From Posidonia oceanica (Eukaryota; Streptophyta; Magnoliopsida; Alismatales; Posidoniaceae), in the NCBI GenBank assembly GCA_037176725.1, contig JAZBRS010000074.1, forward strand, positions 64,732,001 to 64,796,000: a stretch of 64,000 bases of DNA, read 5' to 3'. Under the pieces are notes generated by a model, which did not search any database, had not been told where the DNA came from, and saw only the letters and a program-made list of their open reading frames with translations. The position numbers were made by a program, and so were the translations under genes. Shown here piece by piece: positions 21,121-31,210 of the stretch; the stretch's first letter is position 1, and every line of letters begins with the position of its first letter.

Positions 21121-22432
21121 TAGACTAGACTCCGGCTTTCGTTCCCGGCTTTTCGCTCGCTTGTTTTGTAGCTTTGTCTGCCTTGTGTGCCTTCTTTGCC
21201 TGTTTTGCTCGCTTTTCTGTGCAAGCTCCTAGCGAGTCGCTTCATAGCTACTCTGCTTAGGTTCTCGCACCTCTTTCGCTTCAGTTTTTGCTCTCTTTCT
21301 GCCTGGCTTTGCTCCTTTGCTTGTTTATTTACTTATTGTCTTGCTTATGCTCTTATTTCCTTTACAGTCTGCTTACTTTTACCTTGCTTTATCTTATTTG
21401 CTCATTATTGCTTTAATTCTTGCACATTACATGTCTACATACTTTGTTTGGCTAAAATACATGCTTTTTGGATGTTGAATGCTTCTTTTACACTCTTGCT
21501 ATGTCACTACACACGCACATACTATGCTTACATGCCTTTTGACTTGATGAATGCTTTTCTTCACCATCATGTTCACAAACACTCGCACATGCCATGAATA
21601 TGCCTTTTGTTGTGTTGTATGATGGTTGCTTGCCATTTTGATTGATTTTCTTCCCTTTTGCACTTGCCATGCTTAGGATAGTAGAGACTTGACTGCTTCC
21701 CCCATGGTTAACTAAAAAATGCAAGTAAAAAGAACTTCTAGGGGCAACTAGAGACTACAAACAATCCTTCACTCCCTTTGGTTAATAAAATGTGCAAGAT
21801 AAAAAACTCTAATCATTTTGCATAAGCATCATATAGGGCATGCATTCTTCTCCTCTGAGTCCACCTACTAGTCTGTGAAGGACGGTTCCAGCCTCTTGTT
21901 CCACTGCTTTGGGCGTGGCATAAGTTGGTCGGTCCGTCCCCTCCTTGTCCGGGGGTCGTGTCGGTGTTAGTAGAGGGTACCACCCACGCTTTGGCGGGGT
22001 AGAGGCCACCAACGCACCACCCTGTCATTACCTGAGTTTTGGGCCGGGAGTTAGACAGGGGACCTACTTTTTCTGACCTGAGTCGGTGACCCGTACATCC
22101 AGGGATACCCGGAGTAGACAACCTTGCTAGGAAACACTAGTTAGGTAAGGGGGGCATACTAGAAAGCATGCACATCATTCATGCCACTTAACTAACTCAT
22201 TTGCATTCATCTTTTAATTTCTAACCCTGATTTCCTTCTGTTGTGTCAGCGTGATCGGTAAGCGAGTTTCCCTTTGCCAGAGCTCGAGTATCGACCCTCG
22301 TTGACGCCCTTTTGCGACCTAGTTCACGACCATTCTCCTTCCGAGCTATCCGCACTTGCGACGATAGCTCCTCTTAGGAAGTACCGCTTGAATACTCGTC
22401 GCAGCCCTGTTCTCACACGCTCTAGGTCAGCA
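21121..22432 (+). other. Element B leader (5' UTR)
   Basis: Non-coding. 21121-21830 is T/C-rich with no conserved frame. 21833-22140 (CCACCAACGCACCACCCTGT, GGCCGGGAGTTAGACAGGGG) is conserved with D (52925-53215, minus strand), so it is probably functional. At 22221-22249 a branch-point-like CTAAC is followed by a pyrimidine-rich tract and CAG, also preserved in D (AG at 52801-52800). The first in-frame ATG shared with D is at 22433. Confidence 0.7.
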
Positions 22433-23254
22433 ATGGCCCAGTACGTTAGTGAGCCTTCTTTTACTTCTGTCACGGAGGGTGTTTCCGTTCTGGCCGCTCC
22501 GGTCGCTCTTTCTGTCCCCCTTGTTCCCCCTCCGACGCCAAGGTTTCCTCCTCTGACGTCTCTAGGTTCTCAGTACACCCCGGGACAGTGGCAAGCCTCC
22601 CTTCCTCCAGATCCGGTGGCCGAATCTATCTTGACGGCCGTTACTCGCGTACCGGAGACGCCACTGCCCCCTCCGTCCCAGGGATACGTCGCTTTCGACA
22701 TCCCTTCCACCGCTGCTGCGACCTTTTTCATAGATCCCCTCCTTCCCGGACCATCTGTGTCCGTGCCCCTTGCTTCTCAATCCCTACCGGCACTGCCCTT
22801 CAGCGTCCCCACTGCCGAGACGCCTGAAGCGCAGTACCAGCACCTGATGGAGCTTGCCCAGAGACTGCAGGGCATGGCTCTATCAGTTCGTCCTCCTTCT
22901 GTCTCTGTCGTCCCTGAGGTTCCTCCGAGGCCAGTTCCTGCATTCCTTGCATCAACCTCTGCACCTCCGCCTCGACCATCGTCGCAACTGCTCACGGTTC
23001 CGACGATGGGGGCCCGTCTACCGCCTCCTGCACAACACTTAGCACAGCATGCTCCACTTCCTTCTGGTGGTCAACCCTTTGGATCGGCTGGAGCCCAGTA
23101 CCTCACTGGCTCGCTGTCTGGCACCCCGCCTGTACAGCAACTGGTGCTCCGCCATCCTACCCCTATCTCGGCACAGCATGGCATTTATTCTTCTCCTCTC
23201 CATCAAGTCCAGCATCCTGCATACACTCCTGCATACACTGTCCCCCAGCACTGA
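22433..23254 (+). CDS. gag: Element B gag, N-terminal proline-rich region (ends at a premature TGA)
   Basis: From ATG 22433 the frame encodes a proline-, serine- and glutamine-rich region without recognisable domain, ending in a premature TGA (23252-23254). The open frame extends upstream to 22274 but begins there with TTG; ATG 22433 is preferred because D keeps it. The matching region in D (51756-52619, minus) is similar in composition (SPPDPV..SIL, QLLTVSTVG). The region is probably disordered and leads into the gag core in the same frame. Confidence 0.72.
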   Translation: MAQYVSEPSFTSVTEGVSVLAAPVALSVPLVPPPTPRFPPLTSLGSQYTPGQWQASLPPDPVAESILTAVTRVPETPLPPPSQGYVAFDIPSTAAATFFIDPLLPGPSVSVPLASQSLPALPFSVPTAETPEAQYQHLMELAQRLQGMALSVRPPSVSVVPEVPPRPVPAFLASTSAPPPRPSSQLLTVPTMGARLPPPAQHLAQHAPLPSGGQPFGSAGAQYLTGSLSGTPPVQQLVLRHPTPISAQHGIYSSPLHQVQHPAYTPAYTVPQH

Positions 23255-23290
23255 TACGCCGGCCATCCCGTTGCTCCACCAGGCGACGCT

Positions 23291-26200
23291 ATGGTAGATC
23301 CGAAGGAGCACTTAGGTGCGACCCATTCGGCGTATGTGCTCACTACCCCTGCTGATCCCTCTCCTACAGCAGCAATCCCAGACCCCATCAATAACCGGAT
23401 GGACGTCTTGGAGAAAGCACTACGACTAGTGCAGGGTACTGAGCACCAGACCTACCAATTCCGGGACCTCTGCTGCTTTCCAGAGGCAGTACTCCCTCCG
23501 AAGTTCAAGATCCCGGACTTCGAGAAGTATAATGGTAGGGGCTGCCCCGTAGCACACCTGAAGGCGTATTGCGGTGATCTCGCTCAGCTTCAGGCTGACG
23601 AGAGGTTGCTGATCCGCTTGTTCCAGAAGAGTTTGACCGGGCCGGCACTCAAGTGGTTCACATCACTCGATATGTCAGCCATCAAGACTTGGAACGACCT
23701 CAGTCAGGCGTTCCTGGAGCAATACTCCTTCAACCTCGATCTTGTCCCAAAGAGGGCGGACTTGATCGCCATCAAGCAGAATTCTGGCGAGCCGTTCGGG
23801 GAGTACGTCGGCCGTTGGCGTGCCCTTGCCTCTCAGGTTCGAGATAGACCCTCTGACGAGGAGTCTATCGAGATCGTTATCAAAGGGGCGCAGCCGTCTC
23901 TCGGAGCTCTGCTTAGCATCCAACCAGTCACTACTTTTGCGGCACTCATCAGAGCTGGAGCGCGCGTGGAGAGTTCTTTGCGGAGTGGCAACTTCCCGAC
24001 TCTCTCCGCGTTCGCTAAGCAGGCAGCGATAAGCAGCAACAGTGCCAACAGCAGCGCCTCCAACAACAACAGCGGCAGCAACAACAACCGCCCGAAGAGG
24101 AAGGACTCGCCGAAACCCGCTGTTGCATTCGTCGATTCTCCTGCTGTGCCTGTTCGCTTGCCGTCTCGGCCTGCCCCAGCTCAGATGGTGTACGCTCCTG
24201 CACCTAGGAACCCGCACACACCGCACATCACTACCACCGCTAGACCGGTCTATCTTGCCGCACCGGTCCAGCAAGGCTCATACCCAAGGCAAAGAAGACC
24301 ACTCGCTGAGAGGAGGAATTTCACCCCACTGGTGGAACCACTCACGGTCATCTTGCCGAAAGTAGCATCGCTCCTGAAGTTCCCGGAGGTTCGTCCGCCG
24401 CCAAGCCCTCTGCTGCATTGGTTTAGGCCGGACCTCTTCTGCAATTTCCATCGAAGCGTCGGGCATTCGACGGACAATTGCTTCTCCCTGCGGATTGCAA
24501 TTCAGGACTTGATCGAATCGGGAACGATTGTGATCGACACGCACGAGGCATCCACTCAAGCACGCACTCATGCATCTACATCTCCAGCTGTTCCCCCGCA
24601 TTCTGGCATCGTCCGCCAACCTTTACCGGAGCACTCTTATCCGGGAGGGGCGGGAACCTCAGGTGTCCACTCTGTCTTTCCTTCTGGGCCCGCTACTTCT
24701 ATAGTAGACCCTTCCGATCTTATCTCTGACGTCTCTGAGCCTTTCCCGGTCAGTCTCTATCTTGCGGCAGTTGCCGGCTCCGAGTCGGGAATCCATTTGA
24801 TCCGACCGCGTGCTAGGCCGGAGCGCCCTCTCGCGCCCCCCACCGTGCTCCCTCAGGCTCAATCCCCTGTACACCTCTTAGCTAGAGCCCAGCCTAGTTC
24901 TCCCATCCACCTTTTAGGGCGGCCTCAGCTACACCTTCTAGGCAGACCTCAACCTGCCCCAGCCTTCCCACCCCAACAACCATATCCCCTAGATAGACCT
25001 CAATATCCTGTAGGTCCCCCTGTGACCCCTCCTGTGCTCACAGCACATGCTCCAGTCGTCATTGATTTGACCCTGGACACCCATCGCGTCCCTTACAGCT
25101 ACGCCACAGAAATGTGCGCGGAAGTAACGCGGTCGGGGAGGGTTTACAGGCCCCCAATACCGGCAACTAGGCCAACTCACCCTGGACCTGTTATACCCCC
25201 ACCCTCAGGCCAACCCTTAGCAGATCCAACCCCGGATCAGCCTGTAGCTAGCCAAATCCCTAGCCAGCCTGTAGTAACCCAACTTCCTGTCACCACCCCT
25301 TTAGAACCTGCTAGAATCACCCCTCCAGCTGCTAGGAGAAGCCAACCTAAAGCAGACCTAACCTCCCAGCTTAAGAAGGTCAAAGCCGACATCTCCATCT
25401 GGGATTTGATCCACACTTCTGCCGACCACCGCGAGGCTTTTCTTCGCGTGTTCCAGGCTGCTTGTGTGTCCCAGTCCATTGAGCCTTCTGCCTTGGAGAG
25501 CATGGTTGGGTTAATCGCGGAGCCCCAGGTCATCTCTTTTACGAGTGATGAGCTGCCTCCGGCGGGGATTAATCACAACCAGCCCCTATTCGTCACGGTG
25601 CAGTTCAAAAACTTTCGCATTCCCCTAACACTGGTTGATAACGGGTCAGGCCTTAATGTCTGCCCCTTGCGTACAGCAACCAAGCTCGGATTCAAAGCCG
25701 AGGATATCACGCCAGCCGTGAAGGGAATGACTGCTTTTGACAACACTCACCATGACGCTCTAGGGATTCTGATTATCCCTCTGGCTATCTGTCCGGTCGT
25801 CTTCGACGTAGAATTCTATGTCGTCGACTTGAAGCCTAACTTCAATCTTCTGCTTGGGCGCCCTTGGCTCCACAAGCATCAGGTCCTTCCTTCGACCTTC
25901 CATCGAATGATAAAGTACCGTCGTAGCGATGATGTCATTGTCGTCATGGCGGAGAACTTTGAGAAGGTGCGGATTGAAGCAGTCTCTCCCGTGTCTTCGC
26001 AATCTATCCCGTTTGACCCTGAGACTTCTGAAGCCCTATATCGCGTTAACCGGTGCGAGCCAGTTAACTTCGTTCCTGATCTTGAACGTGTCAACTCCTT
26101 GACCGTTCACAATAACCCCTTTCGAATGGTCGAGAATGTATGTCACAGGTGGGGTTACATAAAGGGTACGCCGCTCGGGCGTCACGGCCAAGGGATCGCG

Positions 26201-26590
26201 GAGCCGATCGTAGCAGTAGAGCGATGGAAGTCTGAAGGCCTCGGCTACGAACCAAAGCTCAATGAAGATCCCAGCTTCCAGTTCAAAGATCGTGCGCCAG
26301 CCATCCCCAAAGACCTCACTAACTTTACCAGTGCAGGAATTCTGGGATCAACCGACTACCAAGCCACAGCGCCGGCAGAGGATTGGGTGTGTATTGAGGA
26401 CTACTACTCGGATGAGGAGCAGTCTGATGCAACAGAGGCAGTCCCAGTCAGCTCAGCAGAAACAGTGGTCAGAGCAGAGGCCCCACAGTCAGTTTATTTA
26501 GCTCTCCCTCTGGCAGAAACAGCAGGCAGCTCAGTAGGCCCTGTGGCAGATTCAAGTTCCCATCCTTCAGCAGCCACATCAGCCCCTTAG
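23291..26590 (+). CDS. gag-pr: Element B gag core, zinc knuckle, aspartic protease and G-patch-like region
   Basis: 1,099 open codons in the frame of the preceding block. Gag core at about 23479-23990 (LPPKFKIPDFEKYNG, LKWFTSLD, GEYVGRWRALASQV) forms the capsid-like particle. A zinc knuckle variant follows at about 24439-24480: C-X2-H-X4-H-X4-C (CNFHRSVGHSTDNC), where the usual second Cys is His. A long Pro-rich linker comes next, then the protease at about 25590-25880 with LVDNGSGLNV around 25634-25660; the active-site Asp is at 25637-25639. A glycine-rich G-patch-like stretch (WGYIKGTPLGRHGQG) lies near 26150. PR would cut the polyprotein. It ends at a TAG whose frame continues at 26591. 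D has the same domains at 48781-51609. Confidence 0.88.
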   Translation: MVDPKEHLGATHSAYVLTTPADPSPTAAIPDPINNRMDVLEKALRLVQGTEHQTYQFRDLCCFPEAVLPPKFKIPDFEKYNGRGCPVAHLKAYCGDLAQLQADERLLIRLFQKSLTGPALKWFTSLDMSAIKTWNDLSQAFLEQYSFNLDLVPKRADLIAIKQNSGEPFGEYVGRWRALASQVRDRPSDEESIEIVIKGAQPSLGALLSIQPVTTFAALIRAGARVESSLRSGNFPTLSAFAKQAAISSNSANSSASNNNSGSNNNRPKRKDSPKPAVAFVDSPAVPVRLPSRPAPAQMVYAPAPRNPHTPHITTTARPVYLAAPVQQGSYPRQRRPLAERRNFTPLVEPLTVILPKVASLLKFPEVRPPPSPLLHWFRPDLFCNFHRSVGHSTDNCFSLRIAIQDLIESGTIVIDTHEASTQARTHASTSPAVPPHSGIVRQPLPEHSYPGGAGTSGVHSVFPSGPATSIVDPSDLISDVSEPFPVSLYLAAVAGSESGIHLIRPRARPERPLAPPTVLPQAQSPVHLLARAQPSSPIHLLGRPQLHLLGRPQPAPAFPPQQPYPLDRPQYPVGPPVTPPVLTAHAPVVIDLTLDTHRVPYSYATEMCAEVTRSGRVYRPPIPATRPTHPGPVIPPPSGQPLADPTPDQPVASQIPSQPVVTQLPVTTPLEPARITPPAARRSQPKADLTSQLKKVKADISIWDLIHTSADHREAFLRVFQAACVSQSIEPSALESMVGLIAEPQVISFTSDELPPAGINHNQPLFVTVQFKNFRIPLTLVDNGSGLNVCPLRTATKLGFKAEDITPAVKGMTAFDNTHHDALGILIIPLAICPVVFDVEFYVVDLKPNFNLLLGRPWLHKHQVLPSTFHRMIKYRRSDDVIVVMAENFEKVRIEAVSPVSSQSIPFDPETSEALYRVNRCEPVNFVPDLERVNSLTVHNNPFRMVENVCHRWGYIKGTPLGRHGQGIAEPIVAVERWKSEGLGYEPKLNEDPSFQFKDRAPAIPKDLTNFTSAGILGSTDYQATAPAEDWVCIEDYYSDEEQSDATEAVPVSSAETVVRAEAPQSVYLALPLAETAGSSVGPVADSSSHPSAATSAP

Positions 26591-27706
26591 GAACAGTCAG
26601 CAGCAGTGCAGGAGTCAGAGACACTCCTTCTGGCAGAACCAAGCATGCTACCAGCGGTCACAAACATATCAGTGCCACTGCCCCCATCTCTGGAGGGGCA
26701 GTCCATTAGCTCAGTCAGCAGCGTGGTCCAGCCCGCTCCCACAGTCACATCCTCAGGAATGCGGCTGGCGCAGTCCGCTCCGCATTCTCCTGACAACCTA
26801 CAGCAGCTCTCATGGCAAGACCCTATGGCGTCAGAGGCTGCGCTCTCTCAGTTACGGCCCGATACAAAAGGCCAACTGAGCACTACATTCTCCGAGCCCT
26901 TGAGCCCTTCGAAGAGCACCCCTGCTTATTCTCCAGCAGTGACCCTGGAAGCTTATTCATCAGTAGCACCGCTGCTATGTCTATTTGGGCCGTCTACATC
27001 AGAACTGCCATCAGCGGACACGCCCGTGAACCAGATCATGCAGACTCCAAGGGCGGCGATCCATCTTACAGCCGGGCCAGTGCCGCAGGCCCCCGGCGCC
27101 TACTACGTCGACTCCCCCTCAGACGAAAAAGAAGGAGTGGCGATAGAAGCCCAGGTCGATTCCTGGATGTCCGACTTAGAGTTACTTTATCAAGAACAAC
27201 TCAAGTCAATAGCAGAAGACCTGGCGGACCATCAAGCTATAGAAAGGAAAGGAAAGGCCGTAGTTACAGATCCTCCTCTGCAAGAGGACATTGCTTCTAT
27301 CATGGTCCTAGAAGACTCAGCAGCGCCGGACTCCCCTAGACCAGATGAGCTCATCACTCTTCAACCTGAAGGCGAGTCTAGGTGGTTTGTGCAACCCATG
27401 CCTCACCTGAGCAATGCATCGAGCGGCAGTGACCAGATCAGCCGCCAGTCCGGCATATCCTCCACGAGCACGCTAGAAGACCCAGAGGGAGGAGCATCAG
27501 CAGCAGAGCAGAATGCCTCAGCAGAGCAGAATGCCTCAGCAGCCTCAGCAGCACAGTCAGCAGAACAGACAGCAGTATCAGCAGCAGAGTCAGTTGAGCC
27601 CTCAGCAGAATCAGCAGAGCACTCAGCAAAGCCAGTCAGGCCAGAGCAAACAGCAGAAGGAGTTGCTGGGACGGAGGTCGCGCACCGAGGCTACAAGAAT
27701 ACTTGA
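26591..27706 (+). CDS. Element B gag-pol linker region, low complexity
   Basis: Continues the same frame after TAG 26588. It is a Ser/Pro/Ala-rich linker with short conserved islands also seen in D (DSWMSDLELLYQEQL in B, DAWMGDLELLYQEQL in D). At 27480-27660 it is very rich in Ala, Ser, Glu and Gln (SAEQTAVSAAESVEPSAES). It ends at TGA 27704. The following 350 bases up to the RT (27707-28063) keep the frame through TAA 27806 and TAG 27995 and encode an acidic segment. Its function is unknown; the island may be a protein contact or cleavage region. Confidence 0.7.
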   Translation, partial: EQSAAVQESETLLLAEPSMLPAVTNISVPLPPSLEGQSISSVSSVVQPAPTVTSSGMRLAQSAPHSPDNLQQLSWQDPMASEAALSQLRPDTKGQLSTTFSEPLSPSKSTPAYSPAVTLEAYSSVAPLLCLFGPSTSELPSADTPVNQIMQTPRAAIHLTAGPVPQAPGAYYVDSPSDEKEGVAIEAQVDSWMSDLELLYQEQLKSIAEDLADHQAIERKGKAVVTDPPLQEDIASIMVLEDSAAPDSPRPDELITLQPEGESRWFVQPMPHLSNASSGSDQISRQSGISSTSTLEDPEGGASAAEQNASAEQNASAASAAQSAEQTAVSAAESVEPSAESAEHSAKPVRPEQTAEGVAGTEVAHRGYKNT

Positions 27707-28063
27707 GTGAGCGTGACCATCCTGAAGCGTCACCAGGGCCAAGCAACGGAACACATACACTCTTTCAACATCGCAAGCCCTTCTTTTGAGAAAGAGATCC
27801 TCTCGTAACTTATTGCTTATGGAGAGGAGGATGACACGGGCATGGACGAGACTGACGAACCTTCGCCCGATTTCCGGCCTTATGACGACGACCCAGAAGG
27901 CCCCAATCTCCATGTTGAAGAAGAAACGGAGGTTGTCAACATTGGCACAGCTGAGGAAGTCAGAGAAGTTTGCATCAACGCCCAGCTGTCCGCCTAGGCT
28001 CGAGCAGAATTCATTGCATTCCTGAGGGAATATGCGGATGTCTTCGCCTGGAGTTATGAAGAT

Positions 28064-31000
28064 ATGGTCGGCCTTGACATAGAGATAGTGGTGCACAATC
28101 TGCCCTTAAATCCGGATGCCAAGCCAGTAAAGCAGAAACTAAGAAGATGGCGACCGCAGTGGCTGCTCATGATCAAAGAAGAGATAATGAAGCAGCTTGG
28201 TGTCAACTTTCTGAAGGTCGTTCTTTACCCTGAATGGCTGGCAAACATTGTACCTGTGCCCAAGAAAGATGGCCGAATTCGGATTTGTATCGACTATAGG
28301 GACCTGAACAAGGCGAGTCCCAAGGACGACTTTCCATTGCCCCACATTGACGTCCTAGTCGACAATACAGCGGGCCACAAAATGCTCTCCTTCATGAACG
28401 GCTTCTCTGGATACAATCAGATCAAAATGGCAGAAGAAGACATGGAAAAGACTTCATTCATCACCCCTTGGGGAGTCTTCTGCTACCAAGTCATGCCGTT
28501 CGGCTTGAAGAATGCTGGTGCAACCTATCAGAGGGCCATGACTGCGCTATTCCATGACCTCATGCACCAAGAAGTGGAGGTCTATGTAGACGATATGATT
28601 GCCAAAACCAAAGAGCCCGAGGATCATCTTGCTTGTCTCAGAAAGCTCTTTGACCGTCTACGGAAGTACAAGCTGCGCTTGAATCCCAAGAAGTGCGTAT
28701 TCGGGGTGTCTTCTGGCAAATTGCTCGGCTACATTGTTAGCCAGAGGGGGATTGAGGTGGACCCGTTGAAAGCACAAGCCATCGTGGACATGCCACCCCC
28801 TAGAACTGAAAAAGAAGTCAGAAGTCTGCTTGGGCGTTTACAATATATCAGTCGCTTCATTGCACAGCTTACGCCCATCTGTGAACCCATATTCAAACTC
28901 TTGAAGAAGAATGCGCAAATCCATTGGAGCGAGGAGTGTCAGGCTGCATTTGCCAAGATCAAGCAACTGTTGATCAAGCCTCCTGTCCTGGTCCCGCCTA
29001 CGCCGGGGAGACCTTTGCTTCTCTACCTTTCTACCACGCAGCATTCCATGGGCGCCGTCTTGGGCCAACATGATGAATCTGGTAGGAAGGAGCGCGCCAT
29101 CTACTACCTGAGCAAGAAGTTTAATGAATGTGAAGCCAGGTACACAACACTAGAGAAGACTTGCTTGTCCCTTGTCTGGGCTGCACAGAAGCTGAGGCAC
29201 TACCTGATGGCATACCCGGTGCAGCTCTTATGCCGGCATGATCCTATCAAGTTCCTCTTTCAGAAGCCGGCCATGGTGGGCAGATGTGCCAAGTGGCAGG
29301 TGTTATTGTCTCAGTACGACATCACCTTCGTCACACAGAAATCCATGAAGGGTCAAGCAATGGCAGACCATCTTGCTGACCTCCCTCTGCCTGAATACCA
29401 GCCCCTCCAGACGCAGTTCCCTGATGAAGACATTCTTTTTGCAATGGAGGACTCTGAGCAGAAAGATCCTGAAGAACGAGAGGAATGGCAGCTCTACTTT
29501 GATGGTGCAGTCAACAAGAAGGGCCGAGGCGTAGGCGCAGTGCTGACCACGCCCCAAGGACAGATGACTCCTTTCGCAAGGAAGCTGACTTTCACCTGCA
29601 CAAACAACGAAGCAGAATACGAAGCATGCATCTTGGGGTTGAAAGTCGCCCTCGAGCATGAGGCGCGGAAGCTGCATGTGCACGGCGATGCCATGCTGGT
29701 AATTTCTCAAGTGAACGGCGAATGGAAGACAAAAGACCCCAAGCTTATGCCGTATCATGAACACCTGCTGTGGCTGATGGAAGAGTTTGAGAGCATCTGC
29801 TTCACGTACCTGAACAGAGCAAAGAACGCGTATGCAGACGCACTAGCAACTCTGGCATCCTGGCTCACCATTTCAGAAGACAGCACTGTGGATGTATCAA
29901 TCACTCGCATTGAACAGCCTGCATACTACATGAGCATAGAGGAAGCGGATCCCGCAGAGGGGCAACCCTGGTATCAAGACATAAAATCCTTCCTGGAGTC
30001 TGGTAGCTTTCCTCCTGATACCACGGCAACAGACAAGAGGACGTTGGCGCGTCTGGCGTCAAAATATGTGTTAGGGGCCGGGCAGCTGTACAGAAGGTCA
30101 TACAATCAGATGCTACTGCGCTGCCTGAACAAATCGGAGGCGAACACGCTGATGCTTCAAGTGCACGCGGGGACCTGTGGCCCGCACATGAACGACGTCC
30201 TCCTGGCCAAGAAGATCATGCTGCAAGGTTATTTCTGGCAGACCATGGAAGCCGACTGCTGCCGGTTCGTGCGTAGATGCCACAATTGTCAGATCCATGG
30301 AAACTTCATCAAAGCCCCTCCACATCAGCTGCACAATATGTCTTCGCCATGGCCTTTCTCCACCTGGGGGATCGATGTCATCGGCGCCATCCACCCTGCT
30401 GCTTCGAATGGTCATCGTTACATTCTGGTAGCGATCGATTACTTTACCAAGTGGGTGGAAGCAGCCTCTTACAAGACAGTCACCGCTGCGGCAACAGAAA
30501 AATTTATCAGAAACAATATCGTTGCCCGATATGGGGTCCCGTACTCTGTCATCTCTGATAACGGCTCAAACTTTATTGCCAAAAGGATCGAAGAATACCT
30601 GCAAAGTCTCAAGATCAAGCACCATCGATCCTCGCCCTATCGGCCTCAGATGAATGGAGCAGTGGAATCTGCAAACAAGAACATTGTCAAGATTCTGAAG
30701 AAAATGGCAGAAATCCACAAGGATTGGCACGACAAGCTCCCGTACGCGCTCTGGGCGTACAGGACATCAATCCGGACCTCTACGGGAGCCACTCCGTACT
30801 CTCTGGTGTACGGCATGGAAGCGGTGTCACCTGTTGAAGTGGAGATCCCCTCTTTGCGAATCCTGCGGGAAGCTGAGTTGGAAGAAGCAGAATGGGTCGA
30901 AGACCGCTGCGTCCAACTGAACTTAATTGATGAGCGCAGATTGCAAGCCATGCACAACGCTCACTGCTATCAGAAGCGGATGGCCAGAGCATTCTTGAAG

Positions 31001-31210
31001 AAGGTCCAGCCCAGAAGCTTCCAGCCAGGGGACCTTGTCTTGCGCGCCATTCATTTGCCTGACGGTCGAGGGAAATTCCGACCCAATTGGCGTGGCCCCT
31101 TTGTGGTCAAACAGATCTTCTCGGGAGGCGCTGTAACCCTTGAGGATATGGACCAGGTCGAGCAATCTGAGCCCGTTAACCTCTGCTATCTGAAGAAGTA
31201 CTATCAGTAG
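28064..31210 (+). CDS. pol: Element B pol: reverse transcriptase, RNase H, archaeal-type RNase H, integrase
   Basis: 1,048 open codons; the Met at 28064 is internal. RT: VPVPKKDGRIRICIDYRDLN near 28250, LPHIDVL, and the catalytic YVDD at 28583-28594. First RNase H about 29000-29400 (SMGAVLGQHD, YTTLEKTCL, ITFVTQKSMKGQAMADHLA). Second, archaeal-type RNase H about 29485-29870: LYFDGAVNKKG with the Asp at 29501, NNEAEYEA, HGDAMLV. This second RNase H is the mark of the Tat lineage. Integrase about 30150-31210: CHNC zinc residues, D 30374-30376, D 30557-30559, E 30665-30667 (61 and 36 residue steps, the DD35E pattern), ending LKKYYQ. It copies genomic RNA and inserts the DNA. All visible catalytic residues are present, although upstream stops should prevent production. 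Confidence 0.96.
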   Translation: MVGLDIEIVVHNLPLNPDAKPVKQKLRRWRPQWLLMIKEEIMKQLGVNFLKVVLYPEWLANIVPVPKKDGRIRICIDYRDLNKASPKDDFPLPHIDVLVDNTAGHKMLSFMNGFSGYNQIKMAEEDMEKTSFITPWGVFCYQVMPFGLKNAGATYQRAMTALFHDLMHQEVEVYVDDMIAKTKEPEDHLACLRKLFDRLRKYKLRLNPKKCVFGVSSGKLLGYIVSQRGIEVDPLKAQAIVDMPPPRTEKEVRSLLGRLQYISRFIAQLTPICEPIFKLLKKNAQIHWSEECQAAFAKIKQLLIKPPVLVPPTPGRPLLLYLSTTQHSMGAVLGQHDESGRKERAIYYLSKKFNECEARYTTLEKTCLSLVWAAQKLRHYLMAYPVQLLCRHDPIKFLFQKPAMVGRCAKWQVLLSQYDITFVTQKSMKGQAMADHLADLPLPEYQPLQTQFPDEDILFAMEDSEQKDPEEREEWQLYFDGAVNKKGRGVGAVLTTPQGQMTPFARKLTFTCTNNEAEYEACILGLKVALEHEARKLHVHGDAMLVISQVNGEWKTKDPKLMPYHEHLLWLMEEFESICFTYLNRAKNAYADALATLASWLTISEDSTVDVSITRIEQPAYYMSIEEADPAEGQPWYQDIKSFLESGSFPPDTTATDKRTLARLASKYVLGAGQLYRRSYNQMLLRCLNKSEANTLMLQVHAGTCGPHMNDVLLAKKIMLQGYFWQTMEADCCRFVRRCHNCQIHGNFIKAPPHQLHNMSSPWPFSTWGIDVIGAIHPAASNGHRYILVAIDYFTKWVEAASYKTVTAAATEKFIRNNIVARYGVPYSVISDNGSNFIAKRIEEYLQSLKIKHHRSSPYRPQMNGAVESANKNIVKILKKMAEIHKDWHDKLPYALWAYRTSIRTSTGATPYSLVYGMEAVSPVEVEIPSLRILREAELEEAEWVEDRCVQLNLIDERRLQAMHNAHCYQKRMARAFLKKVQPRSFQPGDLVLRAIHLPDGRGKFRPNWRGPFVVKQIFSGGAVTLEDMDQVEQSEPVNLCYLKKYYQ

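Larger units (their letters stand above)
22433..31210 (+). pseudogene. gag-pol: Element B gag-pol polyprotein, one frame with five in-frame stops
   Basis: All B coding blocks lie in the same reading frame from ATG 22433 (MAQYV, shared with D as MAQRT) to TAG 31208-31210. It would be one polyprotein of about 2,900 residues but for stops at 23252 (TGA), 26588 (TAG), 27704 (TGA), 27806 (TAA) and 27995 (TAG). In D the matching codons at four of these are sense: GAG at 23252, CGA at 27704, GAA at 27806 and CAG at 27995. The stops are thus mutations and not a family-wide recoding signal. No frameshift is seen. B is probably unable to make its own full protein. The blocks are described separately below. 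Confidence 0.85.

Noticed and set aside
21187..21597. 136-codon frame in the leader of B, as an ORF before gag
   Set aside because: Low complexity, no domain, and not preserved in D.
22274..22432. Gag start at 22274
   Set aside because: That codon is TTG; ATG 22433 is the first ATG in frame and is conserved in D.
23252..27997. In-frame stops of B as programmed readthrough sites
   Set aside because: D has sense codons at four of the five positions and there is no common context.
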